Shown piece by piece: positions 40,621 to 54,745 of a DNA stretch of 64,000 nucleotides; within the stretch, counting starts at the first letter, position 1; each line of letters starts with the position of its first letter. The stretch comes from Sthenelais limicola. Taxonomy: Eukaryota > Annelida > Polychaeta > Phyllodocida > Sigalionidae. The notes beneath the pieces are model-generated. The model saw only the letters and a list, made by a program, of their open reading frames with translations. It had not been told where the DNA came from and made no database searches. The position numbers and the translations under genes were made by a program. The stretch covers positions 32,432,873-32,496,872 of the forward strand of contig OW804102.1 of assembly GCA_942159475.1 (NCBI GenBank), written 5' to 3'.

Positions 40621-43600
40621 GTAAGTAATCGAACCTATTATACCGGTAATTACAAAGACAGAAGAAAACAAATATTTGATTCAAATTGCTGTTATATGAA
40701 TGCATTTTTGTTTGTCCTTTAACAGGGACGTTCTTAGTTCGGCTGTTACGCCTGGGCCATATCAACGATCCTATAGCTTCACTATAGAATCGTTTGCCAT
40801 ATTGCATAAGAAATCCTTGCTTAAAATGTTACTTGCAAAACAATTTTTCCTTCCTTAGGTATAGGGAATTTCCTCTAGGAATAATATCATAAAATATTAA
40901 GTAAGGAATTGTTCTTCAACAGGCCTCTGGGCTTCCGTTCTCTCCAGGCTAATACACTATAACAAACATAAAGACAAATTTATATTGATTCTGTTGTTAT
41001 AAAGAATCACTCAAGCCGGAATTCCTTTCGGTTTTGTTGGTTTTATTTTTTTCTCCAATATTTCGCCCTTAAGCCTTGGTTCCACTGCCACACTACTTCT
41101 CCCGCTACTACTCCCGTTTCTTTGCTCCCGCTACTTTAGAAGTAACGGGGGCAAAATACTTTTTATACTTTCAACTAACTTCTGTAGTACCCGAATTTTG
41201 ATTCCAACGGTTTTAAATCATAATGGGCATCCAAATGCTCAGTATATGATATCACTTTGTAATAGTATTGGTGTAACTAGATTATCTGTACTAAAATTAT
41301 GCAAAAATTGATACAAAACTGTGGTTTATCATGAATATCTCAATAGATATTAATGTAAAGCATACAAAGCTATATATATATGGCAAGAGAGAACTTGAGG
41401 GGATCTAGGCAATAGAAGTACTTTTGATTGCATATATAACAATATAGTAAGCATTTCTTAAGCATTGAGTTTTAAAAGCTTTAAAAGTTTTAAAAGCGGG
41501 GTGATCCAATTTTGTGAGATTGGGTCATATAATAGATTAACTAACGAGTTAGTGAAAGGAGCGTGAATATTGCATGAGTTGCACAGCAAAGAGTGCAATA
41601 GTTTAAGCGAATAAAACCAACGAGTTGATAATAATAATAATAATAACAGATTTCTATTTCCAAGTCATATTTACAGTAAGTGTTATACAATGTAATGTTA
41701 AATTGAATTAGAATGAATCATGGAAATTGGAATGGTTTCTGTGAACCTCCCAGCTCTTCCAAGCACCCCTTTGGTTTTGATTACTTAAACATATAAGAAA
41801 GGTAGTAGGTATTATAAGTATACAGGTAAAACTAGAAATAAGGTAAAGAGTAATATAGATTACAAAGTATGCGTACAATAGTGTATAAGTATATACAGTT
41901 AGTCAACTGATTTACTATATATGCTTCAATAATATAAATACAAAATTTGTTTAGTGATACAGTTGAATCGTGGCGCTGAACTTGGTACAAAATAGATTGG
42001 TTGCCATGACTACCACATATAACTCACTAGTGACATATGCCCTGTGCATAACTCACTCTGGATACGTTGTTCTCAGAGCAATGTGTATATAAATAAACAA
42101 AAATAGCTCAATGGAAGATACTGAACCTTTTAGTCTCTGCCTCTGACAGAGACAAATATCATACAATAGCTCCTACATTAACACTATATATCAGATCTAT
42201 GGTGACATGTACCTCTGCCTATATTAAGATAAAGGAATGTGATATTAATTGAGACGTAAAACAATCTGCCCACATATATACAACTATATACGTTTTAGAC
42301 CACTTCCCGCTGCGGGGAAACTGTAAAAGAAATAATAAACTGAAGACTTGGTAAAGTCCTTAATTGTTCTTGATAAAATGCCGATAGTCCTTGAGAGGTA
42401 CTTCATCTTCCTTACATGAGGTCATTCAGAAACAGAGCATTGCAGTAGCCGAAGATTAGATGTGGGAGTCATAGTAATCACTAATATTTATGTATCATTT
42501 TTTTAAATTCCAAAACGTCCTTGTTGGATTAGTCTGCTCCCAAAGGACCTATATATATAGATCAAATGCAGCAATTTTATCACAAATAAATTCACAAATA
42601 ATTCTGACGGTCGTTGAATTTCTCATTGCAACTGCCCCTTGAGGTTTCCAATATACTTTCCAAGTATGCAAAAAATCAAAAAATTTAATAGTCGTGGAGG
42701 ATGGTAGGCCGATGTTATCCCTATGTCCGATTTTGATGTAATAAGACATGATAATTGGCTATTTAAGGGTCATCTTGAAGAAACCTGTTGCGATGAGATT
42801 GTTTTTTGTCTCTTATAATTCTTCTAAAAGTTTGTCACTTATATACTTTTCATCAATACTAGACACATCGGCGCTAGTGGCAGACAAGGGAATGCCTAAT
42901 TCTCCCCATTGACACCAGGACGCGCCACCGGTACTTGGAGGCTACGAATATACTCTAGAAAACTTGCCTCACTCACCCATTACTTATGTTTTTGCATTCG
43001 ACGGGAAAAAACAAGTACGGATTTGTCATCCTTAACTTTTTTCATAGCCAAAACGTCTGGGTCAATAGCGTCTTTACTGAACTATAAATGCACGTATACT
43101 GTCATTTCCCAATGCATGTCTACCAGCTTAACCCTTCTTCCTCGCACTTGGCCGTACTAGTGTAAACTTGGGGTATTTTCGGTAACACGCTCGTAATGAC
43201 GTCATAGCAGCGGGGATTCCACCACACAGCCATAAACAAAGCTTATATGTGTGGAACCATCGCTTACATCGGCGACGGTTCCCGCACGAATTTAGCACAA
43301 AAACGAAACGATTTTGACGCCACTAGCCATGGGAGGAGGGCGGAACAGTGGGCGGGATGGTGGGCAATGTCAACATACAAAAACATTCCATATTTATGAA
43401 AGTAAATAGCCCAAGACTTCCCTTCATTCCCATCAAATTGTGACGATAGTCCTACTCTGGTGCCACACACATCTAGATTTAAATGTTTCCTACATGGTAA
43501 TTATATACAGGATTTATAACTATGATTTAACTGTTCCGTAACAGTAGATGCGACAGTAACAACTTCGTAACAGTTTATGTTATGACATGTCTGTAGAGGT

Positions 43601-45011
43601 ATCATGAACTGCATAACATTTGAAATGATATTATGTTAAATGATATGAAATTATAACTATTTTATTCAGAGTAGTAATAACTTCTGTTGATATAATTGAA
43701 TGCACCCTAACTGTGACTGATATTTTGTAACTCCTGTCTATGACTTTTTATATCTGTGTACACTAATAATAGTATCAATTTGATACAATATGTTAACTGA
43801 ATAATACATCAATCAATGAATTCAATACCAAATTAACCTTCTTGTATTAACTATGCATCAACGGTATCAGTAATTAATCTAGTCCATATTACATATTCGA
43901 GAACATCTAAGCTTTGTTATCAATAGTCAGAAATACAAATAAGCATTCTTTTTCTTTATCATAGTGTATCATTCTGATATTAAATGACTTGTTTTTCTTC
44001 CAATCTCGTTGTCAGAAACTCTTATCAACATGGCCATACTAAACATTATAATCTCTATTTTTAACCAGTCGTCTACAGCTTATGTTATAGATACGGTTAT
44101 GGTTTGGGGAAAGCTTTTGCCTTGCTCGTTTATTTCCGAATCATAAGAACATCACAGAAAATAATTTTATCAAACCATCAACAAACTTTAAACAACTGCT
44201 ACTGAATACTTTGTTCTAGTGAGCTTGTCCCTCTACTTTCTTTTTTTACTTTCTACATTAGTCTACATTAATCTTCTAATACTAGAATAACACAAGTACA
44301 GTCAAGTTTGCTTTAAATTTCAAGTCAACATAACAAATATTTCTATTTTTACTACAGGCATTTTCTCAATATTACAAATATTTCTGCTTTACTACAGGCA
44401 TTTTCTCACACTAAGAACCTAGTGCCAGGTACATCTTGCACAAATTTACAATGAGTTCTTCAGCCTCTTCCATAGAATTTCATGTTTTCCCATCTTCTTC
44501 TTTAAAGATCTAACCAACAAGGTACTCTTGAAGGATATAAGTAAATCGAAGAAAGACACGTTTTCTCCATTTTACATCGGTTGTTTGTATATAGAATTTT
44601 GCTTCCAAAAATATAAAATTCCATATCCCCGTCACCTAGAAAGCCCAAATCGTTCACTTAGGTTATCAATTGAAATCGATTCTAGAGTAGCCCTTGTGAT
44701 AATATATCGATACACGTGTACTCTTCATACTGGACTACACAGACACTCAGCAACTACTTTGACATTTCTATTTTTTTGTTTCTGTATTTCCTTGGCGACC
44801 CAAACTTCATGAGTAAACACGAGGCATATATAGAGAACGCACACCGAATATATCTTTAATCACCGTGTACAGCTAAGGGAAACACTTAGATATTTATCAA
44901 GAGAATCAGTAGGTTTGGTAATTAAACCGGAGTCATCTTAACAAAAGGAAGCTCAGCATTGATTCAGAATTATTCCACAGTATCGAAGTAGCTCCACTAA
45001 TGGTATCGAAG
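40621..45011. other. Gene-poor stretch upstream of gene C
   Basis: No supportable exon beyond the signal exon at 40584. It contains a fragment of the 13244 MITE family at 41071-41160, the repeat copy at 41575-42095 and otherwise AT-rich sequence. Short ORFs around 42909 and 44528 lack splice or family support. Confidence 0.5.
41575..42095 (+). repeat. Second copy of the 33366 repeat, interrupted
   Basis: Carries the same start (AAAGAGTGCAATAGTTTAAG) and end (GGTTGCCATGACTACC, GGATACGTTGTTCTCAGAGC) with about 300 extra bases between, including an ATA/AAT microsatellite near 41628. Confidence 0.55.
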
Positions 45012-48000
45012 ATGGGGCCACTAACTGGACTTTTGGTGGCTTTCTTGAGTAAGTACTATTAGTTGATCTACGGTAGAATAGGTGCCTGTTTAATGTGAGC
45101 TATTTCATGAACAGGAAATTTAAATTCTAGTGAGTCTTTTTACGGCTTGCTTCCTCGGGCTGAACATTATAATTGTGTCATAATGTTGATGCTGTTTGGT
45201 AAATGAATTCATCTTATTTAAGCTGCATTACTAGCATGTACAGCCAAATCTTCGAATCGTTCTTCAATCATTCTTAGATACATACTTTTTAGGTGATTTG
45301 TATATTTAACTCCTTCCAACATTTTCCAGTATTCAACACAAATTCAATTCAATTCAAGACATTTTTTATTCAACACAAAGACTCACAAAGGTTATTTAAC
45401 TATATACATAGTATTCATTGACGTCACAAGTTTTAGCGAATGTAATATAAAGTATGCTGATAGGTTTGATCGTCATTTTTGTGTGTGTGTCATGATGGAA
45501 TAATGAGTATAATCGCCATTATCAAACATTTGAAATGGGAAAAACTGTCGATCTGGTGCCTCCCGCTCTCTGCGTAGACACACAGTATGGCTGCCAGTGA
45601 TGATGACCACTGACTGGGGTGACGTCATGTGAATACTATGTATAGTGAAGCTGCTTAATGGGCCCGTTCCACTGGTCGGAATGACCGGTCAGCTCTATTG
45701 GTTTTACCGATAAACTAATGCTATCGGTTTTCACCGGTTTCTTACGGTGGGAGTATCAAATGAAAAAGCAATCAGAAAAGTTCTAATGAAAATCAAACAT
45801 GACAGATTATCATTTTTACCCCTGTGAATGGTGCGCTTTGTTTGCCCCAAAAATTCCAACGGGTGACATTCCATTCTGGTGGAGCCGAGGAATCAGTCCC
45901 AATTGATCGGAATTATTGCTCGGTTTCTTGGTAAAACTGATGGAGCCGAAAGCTTATTCTGACCAGTGGAACACCCCCATAAGGCCAGTTTTGATATGCA
46001 TGCATGTGGACGTCCTTGATCATGAACCGAAAAGGCTTAGAAGCTGACATATTGGTAGATATAGGTTTTTCATTATAACCATCATAAAACTCCAAGATGT
46101 CCGCCATAATGTATAGGAAGAAAGTGGTTTCCATGAAAAAATAATGGAAAGCAAAGGCAATGGACATTATGTGGGGAAAATTTGATGTTTCTATCCAGAA
46201 TGTCCACATCCTCAACTGAAAATAACTTGTTTCATTTATATTTCATGCCCCTATGCGTTTCGCCTTTGGTCTTCTTCATTATATTTAAATATCATATTGT
46301 CACTAATTGAAATTAAATAAAGATAAAAAAAACCAATGAGGATAACACTGGATGCAATAATGTTCTTATTTTTACCCAACAGTGGTAGGTGTTGGGCAAG
46401 GTGCGACTATCACAGATCACCTTGCTGAAGTTACCCTCACTCAGGTTAACCAAACTGCTAGACTCAATTGTACAATTGACGATCAGGACAGCACACTTAT
46501 CTGGAAATTTCAGGTAAGTTATGACATTGTTATGATTGTGACATTGGTGTGAATTGGAATTTATTTAAATGTTCTATATATTCTAGCTGTGATATGCTGA
46601 TTCACTAGACATGTTGCTTGGGTACTCATACCTATATATAATATGGGTCAGATTTTCAGAAAGTGCACATTTGGCAGCTGTACACATTTAGTAATTACTG
46701 CTAAATTAGGCTGCAGTTTGGTCAATACTAGGTAAATTTGAGTATATTTGGCATTGCATTGATTCTAGCAATCTGTTCGGTTAGGTTGAACTGTATTTTG
46801 AACTTTATTTTCGGTGAAGATAAATTGTACATTTACTGAAAATCTGACCCATATATGCTCTGTTATCATCGCTAGCACCCCACCTCTGAGGCAGGAATCA
46901 ACTGCTATGTTGAGAGTACTTTGATTGGAGTTGATATATGTAGGAGCACAATTTTACATATAGACAGTTCAGTTCTTCTTCTGACAATAAAAGAATAATC
47001 ATCAACTCGAGTGGGAATTGGTGTCACATGCTGTGACTCAATTTTACTTTACACTAAATACCCACAATGGAGATAGTAAGTAGACCATCTAATTGTGTTG
47101 GAATCAAATAATATTATATATAACATCGTATATGATTCTAAAAGTCTTTTACTGCAATTGATACAGGCTCTTACTGGAACAACTGCAAAACAAATTTGTA
47201 GCACAGAGGATGGTTCCTGTGAGGCTGGGTATGAGCTTAGTGGAACCGATCTTTCCATAACATCAGTTACAACAGCAAAGGCGGGTAATTATACTTGTAA
47301 TGTAGACACTACTGATACAACAACAACATTAGACCCAGCAACAAAGACGACACCAGCAAAGTCAGCAACGACAACAACAGCGGCAACAACACCAACAACA
47401 GCGGCAACAACACCAAGTACATCAGTAGTGTACCTAGCCCAATCAAGTGTATCTCCCACTACTAAATCTGGACATTTAGCTATTGTTTGTGGGTATTTCT
47501 GTTCTTTTCTGTATTTCATTTCTCTTGATTATCTTATTTCCGTCGATTTTATTCACGATTGTTTTCCTTTTTATATGTACCAATGTTTCCCCTCTATTTT
47601 TCTCTTCCCTCTAAATTTGGATTTTTCTTTTAATTGAAGCTGCACTCACATCGGTCAAAAGTTGAATATTTCTGCTTTTTGTTTCACTCTTTTTCAACTC
47701 ATCTAAACGTCATTTGACAAAGGTTTTGGAGTGTTTTGTGTGTTTGTTGTGGCTAAAGGGCTTCTAGAACGTCCACATTTGTATTGAGAGGACCCGCCCG
47801 AATCCTTTCCTGTGATGACTTTACTTATTATCGCCAACCGGTGCCGGTTTTTGCCTGGACAATTCGGCTTCAAATTCTTGCATAATCATTATCACAATAT
47901 TGATAAATTCAGTCCTATACGTCAGAATATGAGTATTCAGTAAGATTTTGTATGTGAAATACAATGAGAGTGCAGCTTTAAAACCATCAAGTTTTCTTCT

Positions 48001-50527
48001 TTTCTTCTCACCAGTCCTTATTTACATTTGCAGGTAACTTGACATGTGAGTTTGCTGAGAAGAATATCTCTGTAGGAACAGACGTGACTCTAACTTGTAC
48101 GCAACCTGTGACTGGAGATAAAGATATCGTGAAGCCCAATATACTCTGCACTGCTACACCAAACGCCACAATCACACTCAAGGCTGAAGCGTGTCCAAAG
48201 GCTAAATGGCTGCCTCCTCACCATGGCTTAACCGATAAGTAGGTCATCTCTATATTTTCGTTAAAGCCTAAAGTGTCACTAAAGGGGTTCATGGATACTT
48301 TTGGAGTAGTAAATGCCCTAGTCCACTAAGCCAATTCCTATGCGATTTTGCGCCGCAGAGGACCCTTTCCCACTAAGTTCTGTGAGAATCGCATGAGAAT
48401 CGGCTTAGTGGACTAGGCTCTTAAACGTTATGGATCCATAAGTGCAACACCCAAGTGTCACTTTTAAGATTTTATATATGACTGACTTATGGATAACTTA
48501 TAGGGACTCACAGGTGCCAATTGAGAAAGCTTAGTCCAGAAATTTTACCCGCTAGTACTTTTGCTTGGTGTACTTATTTTATTGTCTGTTTTTGTTCTTA
48601 TAGTTGTCGTTTTTCTCACCTTGAATGACACTGGATGCCCACCACCCACCCACCCTTCACTCCTCCCGTCCCATTAGAATCCATATGTGTTAGTGTTTGA
48701 TACCTGTGTGTAGCCTTGCCTCAAGGCTACACACACACTAGTGGCAGGCAGTGGCAGGCAGTGGCAGGCAGCGAGAGGCAGTAGCAGGGGCAGTGTGTGG
48801 TACTGGGTTGTGTAAAGCTATGTGAGTGAGTGAAGGCGCAGTATGTGTGAGAGCTCCGACAGGGGTGGGAGTCTAAACCAATTTTTATATTTAAAATTGC
48901 AACTTTCCTGTACCACATTATACATAAGTCGTCCCCTAAAAAGGCATCAGGAGGAACACAACTTGCCTTACAGACGATGTAATGGTACCCATTTATATGG
49001 GAATACATAAAATACAGGGCCAGGACTGCGAGTTCTGTATAAGTGAGAAGACCAGGGGTATTTGAGCAACGTAAGGAAGTTTAGAGGTGGTCTAAACCCG
49101 CCCTGTAGGGGGCGGGTGGGTTGCGCAAAGTCTAGTCTCTTTAACACTAGGGGCTTTGATGGACCTAAGTAATGTCAGAAAGTGGCTCCTGATTTTTGTA
49201 TTTTTTTAAAACAAAATTCTATTGGAGGCAATTTCACAAAAGTGATACGTTTCTTTTCTCAATTTCAAAATAATTGATTATAGTCTTACAATATTTTGTG
49301 TGTGTGTAAAATGTGCCATGTTCAGCATGGACTATTTATCAATGCTCTAATATCAATACATCTGTGTTATGCATGTTTCCATGACCCAAGTCCCCATATT
49401 TCCCATCATGCATTTGGTGTTCGTAGATCATTCATACAAGCACTGATATTGGTGAAAACATTGTTGACATTTTCAATAAAAATGTTGCCAAATATTTGTA
49501 TGTCAGATTTGAACAGAATCTATCCCAGCATGCACTGCAGTAGACATGCGCAGTGAGATATGCAAATCCCCTATTCCATTGGGTCATTTACTATCTATAA
49601 CACAAAGAAATGATTAAGAAGAATTACCTTGATAACAACAAAGAAGGCGATTTAATGTCACAATTTGCAATCCCATGCTAATTTATGCTGCGAAGATTTT
49701 TTACGCACCCCAATCAGCACCTTACAAACTGATCAAGTCTGTACTAGTTTTGGTAGACTGTGGACATTATCTTTTAGATATTCCTGATAATTTATATAAA
49801 AACGAAATACTGTAATGTAAATATTGACTTCTATATACAGCTCCCCAGATACAAAGTCCTTCTGTGCAACCTTCAAAGCCAAGGGCAAAGTGGAGGTCAA
49901 ATGTTCACCCGGGTTTCCTACAGATTTCGACAAATCGCCAGACGACCTCACATTTGATTTTCTCGGGAAATTCGAAGCATCCGGAGGTATTTACAGCTAT
50001 CATTGTTAATGTGGTTATTCGTTACCAATTGCTCCATCCCCAGCTTCTTGTTTTTCGAGCCTTTAACTTGAATAGTTCAAGACCGTGTATTAAATATATT
50101 ACTTGCGGTTCTAAGGTAATCCTATGGAGTATATTTAGCTATTTTACTTTGAAAGTTTGCTAAGTCTCGTATTTATAATACATGTTCTAGGATTTATAGA
50201 GGCCTGGATGGCAGGTTTCATTGAATAAAGTACGCTTTAAAAACAAAAAGAAATATTATTGCAAACATGTATTTAACGGAAAGAATAAAACATGAAATAT
50301 GAACATATCTTTAACATTTTCTAAATGTTAACATCGCTGGACTGCACTTAATCTATTAAATCTTTTTAAATGATAATGATGATATCTCAAAATCTTTATT
50401 TTGACTTATGACCCATTCAAACAAACGATATCTTTCTATTTCTGCAGGAATCTCCGTGCTTCCATCAACCTACTGGTGCCTGATGACCACTGTCATTGCC
50501 ATGACAATGTGGAGGGGGTTATTCTAG
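45012..50527 (+). CDS. Gene C: small Ig-superfamily protein with GPI-anchor-like C-terminus
   Basis: Exons 45012-45048, 46383-46513, 47167-47284 (or longer, see below), 48034-48238, 49841-49986, 50448-50527; phases agree throughout and the short form totals 239 codons with the stop. A TATA box (TATATA, 44827-44832) fits a start near 44857. The signal peptide MGPLTGLLVAFLMVGVGQG is followed by a V-type Ig domain: RLNCTIDDQD, LIWKFQ, then DLSITSVTTAKAGN-x-TC with both Ig cysteines and the tryptophan. Later exons carry two shorter cysteine blocks (VTLTCTQPV, ILCTATP; SFCATF, VEVKCSPG). The last exon ends STYWCLMTTVIAMTMWRGLF, a hydrophobic tail without basic anchor residues after it, as in GPI-attachment signals. 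Exon 3 has more than one phase-1 donor: 47284 (G|GTAATT), 47416 (A|GTACAT) and 47449; the longer forms add a Thr/Ala-rich stalk. Function unknown; surface adhesion or recognition is inferred. Confidence 0.72.
45658..45980. mobile_element. MITE in intron 1 of gene C
   Basis: Ends GGGCCCGTTCCACTGGTCGG and (inverted) GGGGGTGTTCCACTGGTCAG. The interior is rich in CCGGT and CCGAT motifs and has no ORF. Confidence 0.65.
46646..46851. mobile_element. MITE family 1 copy in intron of gene C
   Basis: Reverse orientation relative to 54746. Left end GGGTCAGATTTTCAGAAAG, right end TTTACTGAAAATCTGACCC, inside the intron between exons 2 and 3 of gene C. Flanks ATAT on both sides. Confidence 0.8.
47285..47637 (+). 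other. Gene C exon 3 extension: Thr/Ala-rich stalk
   Basis: Reading through the 47284 donor keeps the Ig frame (GNYTCNVDTTDTTTT) into a mucin-like run of ACA/GCA codons (TTTTAATTPTTAATTPSTS), then a hydrophobic end finishing at a stop at 47635-47637. The codon-level Thr/Ala periodicity suggests that this part is translated at least in some transcripts, either joined to exon 4 by the 47416 donor or as an alternative end. Confidence 0.5.
48319..48421. repeat. Small foldback repeat in intron of gene C
   Basis: About 100 bases with arms CCTAGTCCACTAAGCC and GGCTTAGTGGACTAGG, and inner arms ATGCGATTTT / GAATCGCAT. Between exons 4 and 5 of gene C. Confidence 0.7.
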
Positions 50528-50832
50528 ACTGGACCTGGGAGTTGGACAAAGGTTAACAAGGCCGGCTGTGATGTATACGTTTGGATGATCTGATGGCATA
50601 TTTTAGACGCTGATTCAATCAACATTGAAGTTTTCACTGACCCTCTATCATATGTTACATGTATAGGTGTGCACGCCAATATATGAACAAGTGGAATTCC
50701 ATAGCTAAAATTACTAACAAAAATTATAAACTAAAGTGAGCTTAGAAATTTATCATTTTAAACCTTTCTTATCATACAGTCTCCAATATTTAGAGGCCAG
50801 TTTAAAAAATTGGGAAATTTTGTAATGAAGAC

Positions 50833-50838
50833 AATAAA
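50833..50838 (+). terminator. Candidate polyadenylation signal of gene C
   Basis: AATAAA about 305 bases after the gene C stop codon, the first canonical hexamer seen downstream. Use is inferred. Confidence 0.4.
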
Positions 50839-52426
50839 AAATATCTTGGGGACGACCCCATTTATATATTCCACAAGAGGGTTCGCATGATTATCACGTT
50901 GTATCAAATTTTCCATGGAATATGAATATATAATCATATTGATTAATACATGAATTTATAGACAAAAGTACCCAACAGTAATTCTGACGTTCCATATAAC
51001 ACGTGGAGGTAGCTATTGTAGTAAGTGAGCATAGCAAACAAACAATATTGCATAGCCCAAGTGTAATGTGACCCTTGGAGTTTGCCCGAGGGTAGTTTTG
51101 TATTTATTATACTTTCACCGATATTTATGGGGGAAAAATAGTGACAATTTGATGGAAATTAGGAGCGAGTGTAGGTTATTATATACAGGCTTTATTACCA
51201 GTCTTTGTGGTATAAGCACCAATGCTGTGGCCTATGGTGTTCCATATTACCAGATAGAAAGGTATACAACACATGCCATACCACACACTGTATGTGATAT
51301 GAGTGCCAATGTTGTAGCCTTGGTGTTCCATATTACCCATTAGAATGGTAATAAAGCCCTGTACTGTACATCCTATGATATCGCAAATCTTCATTCCCTC
51401 CATTATGAGTGCATTTTTAATCTCATTTTTGTCTTAAATTTATTTTACCGCATATTTATTGAGCTTATCATGTTAATCTTTTTGCTCGTTGGTATTTAGG
51501 TTCAATGAAGAGAACAATTTCTCTGAAGAAAAGGAACTCAATATGAAACTATCCCGACGAATCCTCAAGCTTTTTATCGACTTATATTCGAATTTACTCT
51601 TATGGGATAAGGGTTATGAAACACTAGCATCAGCCTATTCCCCAGGCATATTTCCAATGTATGTTTTTGAAAAAAGTATTTTCTTTAATTGAATCATTTT
51701 TCGCCAGTGTTCTGAGTTGTAAGGGGAATAGAATCGTAACCCTTAAGGAGTAGAGTAATGGATATGAAAATAATAATTTTCTTTTAAATTATTAACAATA
51801 ACTGATGGAAACATTTTTGTCAGGTTCTAGAATATAATAGTTGGTATAGCTAGAGGACAGAACAGTGGATAGGAATAGTACAGGACCTAAAGTAAGGACC
51901 TTTGCCCTACAGCTTGTCTGACATTCCTTACTGTCTCAGCTCATGATCGGGTGTATTGTTTTTCTATAGAGATATCTTCATTAACTTTGACTTTTAATAA
52001 TGATATCTTCATATTTTTGTCTCTTATTCCATTTCCTTCTGGATTATCTACAGCATATGGTTATTTAGGCTTAGTTAAGATTTGTCAAAAAACTAAAGGT
52101 AGTCAACTTTTTGTTCCATTCTTTGCCAGCCCAATCCAAAAGTTATTTGTCCAACAATTTGACGTACTTGTTGGGTTATTTGTTGCTAGAGGGTTTCGTA
52201 TATTAAAGTCCACAGTTATATTTCCGAGAGCCGCTAAAAAATCCTTTCCTGTGTTGACTTTACTTATCACAGATTACTACTATGTCATGAGTTTCTATAT
52301 CGCTGTCACAACCTATCCTTTGTAAAACCTGCTTTGAATGTAATTAATAACGAAAAGGTGAAGTACCAGAAGGAAGTCAATTAAGAAACATTAGAATCTC
52401 CACACCGTGAAAGCATTGAGTATGCA

Positions 52427-52562
52427 GTCAGGTTAAGAAGGCAGTTTTGGACCCCTAAGTTTTAGGGGTCATTAACACTTTTAGCCTTAGTCTTAGCCTT
52501 GTGGTTAAGCCTATCGCTGGATGTAGAATCGAGGAATGTGGCCGTCTGGACCTGACTGTATG
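52427..52562. repeat. Small TIR repeat downstream of gene C
   Basis: Ends ATGCAGTCAGGTTAAG and CTGGACCTGACTGTAT are imperfect inverted repeats, and the interior has CCCCTAAGTTTTAGGGG. About 136 bases, no coding content. Confidence 0.5.
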
Positions 52563-54745
52563 AAGAGAATGGATGGGGAATATCAACGAGCAATTCTTTT
52601 ACATTCTCTCATTTATTGTTGAACGACTTTGTAATATATAATAGATATAATATATAATAGGATGTTTGAAATAAACCCATGGCAAATCTCAAACCTTTCG
52701 TTCGTTCATTTGCAGTATTAATGACTGAGCAACCAAAGACACACAGTTTAAACTTTAAAGTTTAAATCCTCAATTAACATCGACCAAAACTAAAGATACA
52801 TTTCTTCTTTTTCCATCTTTTCTATCTCATCTTAACTACAGGTTATTACTCATTTGAACACACAAGACTAGTGTCATGCATGTAGCGTAAGAGGGCATCA
52901 TGCATTTCTTCCACCCCTTATTCCACAAAAGCTAGGATTCTCGAGAAAACAAGTTCTGTCATTACTCGTGCTTAGTGTCATAAATACATATCATATCAAG
53001 TCCCTGTGTGTCAGCATCTTGTCTATCATATTATCATTATGTTCCTTTACTATACATATGGTGTATATTATACTTGTTTTATAACAACGTGTGTACAATC
53101 AACGTCTGCATAATTAATATAATTATAAAGCTACATTCTCAGTTAAAGCAACCTCCCAAAGCAGGGCAGATTCTACCAATCGTATGACTGAGAAAACGAA
53201 AGGAGTATCTGCACTGGAGGATGAGTTAAAGCTGCATTCTCAACTATTACAACAAAGCAAATCTTACCAAAGACTTTCTAAAAGTTGTTCGGTTCTTTTC
53301 CTACCCATATGAAAGTTGTTTGACCAAAGTTTTAGAGGAGTTCACCCTGTTCTTTTTGCTGCCGAGATTTCCCACGTCAAGGTGGAGGATTTACCAGCTA
53401 AAGGCTCCCAGGAAAGCAGGGCTGTCTGGAAGGATAATTTATAAAAGCAGAAACATGCTCTTGAAGCAGCTGAGAAGAACATGGCCAATATCAAGCATGT
53501 CTATACTTCTTTTTACAGTTTGCACAAGATAAATGGTGAACCAGTGAACTGTAAGCTGTTACAACCACATATTATATCATTAACCATGTACGGTGATTTC
53601 GCTTGGAGATGTACAATTGGCAGGTCTACACTTTTAGTAAAGTATGTTAATTCATGTGCTTGATGCCAGAAGTCCTTTCGGTTATGTTGAACTGTATTTT
53701 GAACCTCATTTTGATCTTAAATCTATTTATTTAGAGGATCAGTGAATTAAGCCAAATGTTCAGGCGATTTCCCCCATTATATAGTAATACATTGACAAAA
53801 TTAGTCGATAATAGTTAGGATATACAATTTCTCAGTTACAGTTACATCATACAGTTAGATTAAAATTATTATAATATCAGTTTTATAAGTTATTTTAAAA
53901 GTCAAATGTTGGGATTATCTTGTCAGTCCAAGATTGTTAAATACTAGTTTCAATATCAGAGAGCTTACACAAAGTATTAATTTGGAATCCATATTCTAAC
54001 TATGACAACTTTATATATAGTGTAAAGCTATTATACAGTAATATACACACATATATCGTCTATATGGTTAACTGTGTATTGTAAACCCTGCTGCTACCTA
54101 TGTTATGTAACATTACGTAACATTGTGTAAACTCTTTATATTTATATCAATTATTAATTATCACCCATTTATTATATTATCTCATTACTAAAATCGCTAA
54201 TTATGCTTAGCGACCCAGCACTGTGCAAGTCTACTTATTCATGCTAGGCAATGGATATTACATAACGGGCTCCCCCTCCCCCTCTTATTCCTTATCCACA
54301 CCCTGGAGGACGAACTGTACATTGAATAGGTTGAAATATTGTTTTCTCTCTATTGGTTGGCAATGCCTCATTGCTCGGGTAGACATTATTGTAAATTGGT
54401 GAACTCGCCTAGAAATTTAGAATTCGCCTTCACCACTCCTCTCGAGAAATGAGGCTCAAAATACAGTCAAACATAATAATAAAAAAGATTTTATGGAAAC
54501 TACATAATACCAGATATGTGATGTGTTACAGAAAAATGAGTCAAACGTCTAAAAAAAGGACATTTTTCAAATGTTTTTCCACCAGAAACCTAGCTTGACC
54601 GGCATGTTTTCATTACAAATATCGCTAATGTTTTGTTCATGCATAACAATATATGGAGGTACTTATAGTATAAGATGTCCGACTCATGGCTCTGACTCAT
54701 GACTCATCTTTCTGTGTCATCATATAATGCTTAGCAGTATATGGG

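Noticed and set aside
42909..43160. Short plus-strand ORF near 43 kb
   Set aside because: No splice context, composition like the surrounding intergenic DNA, no motif.
51951..52325. 124-codon plus-strand ORF
   Set aside because: It lies in a dispersed repeat present at several other places in the window and shows no protein features.
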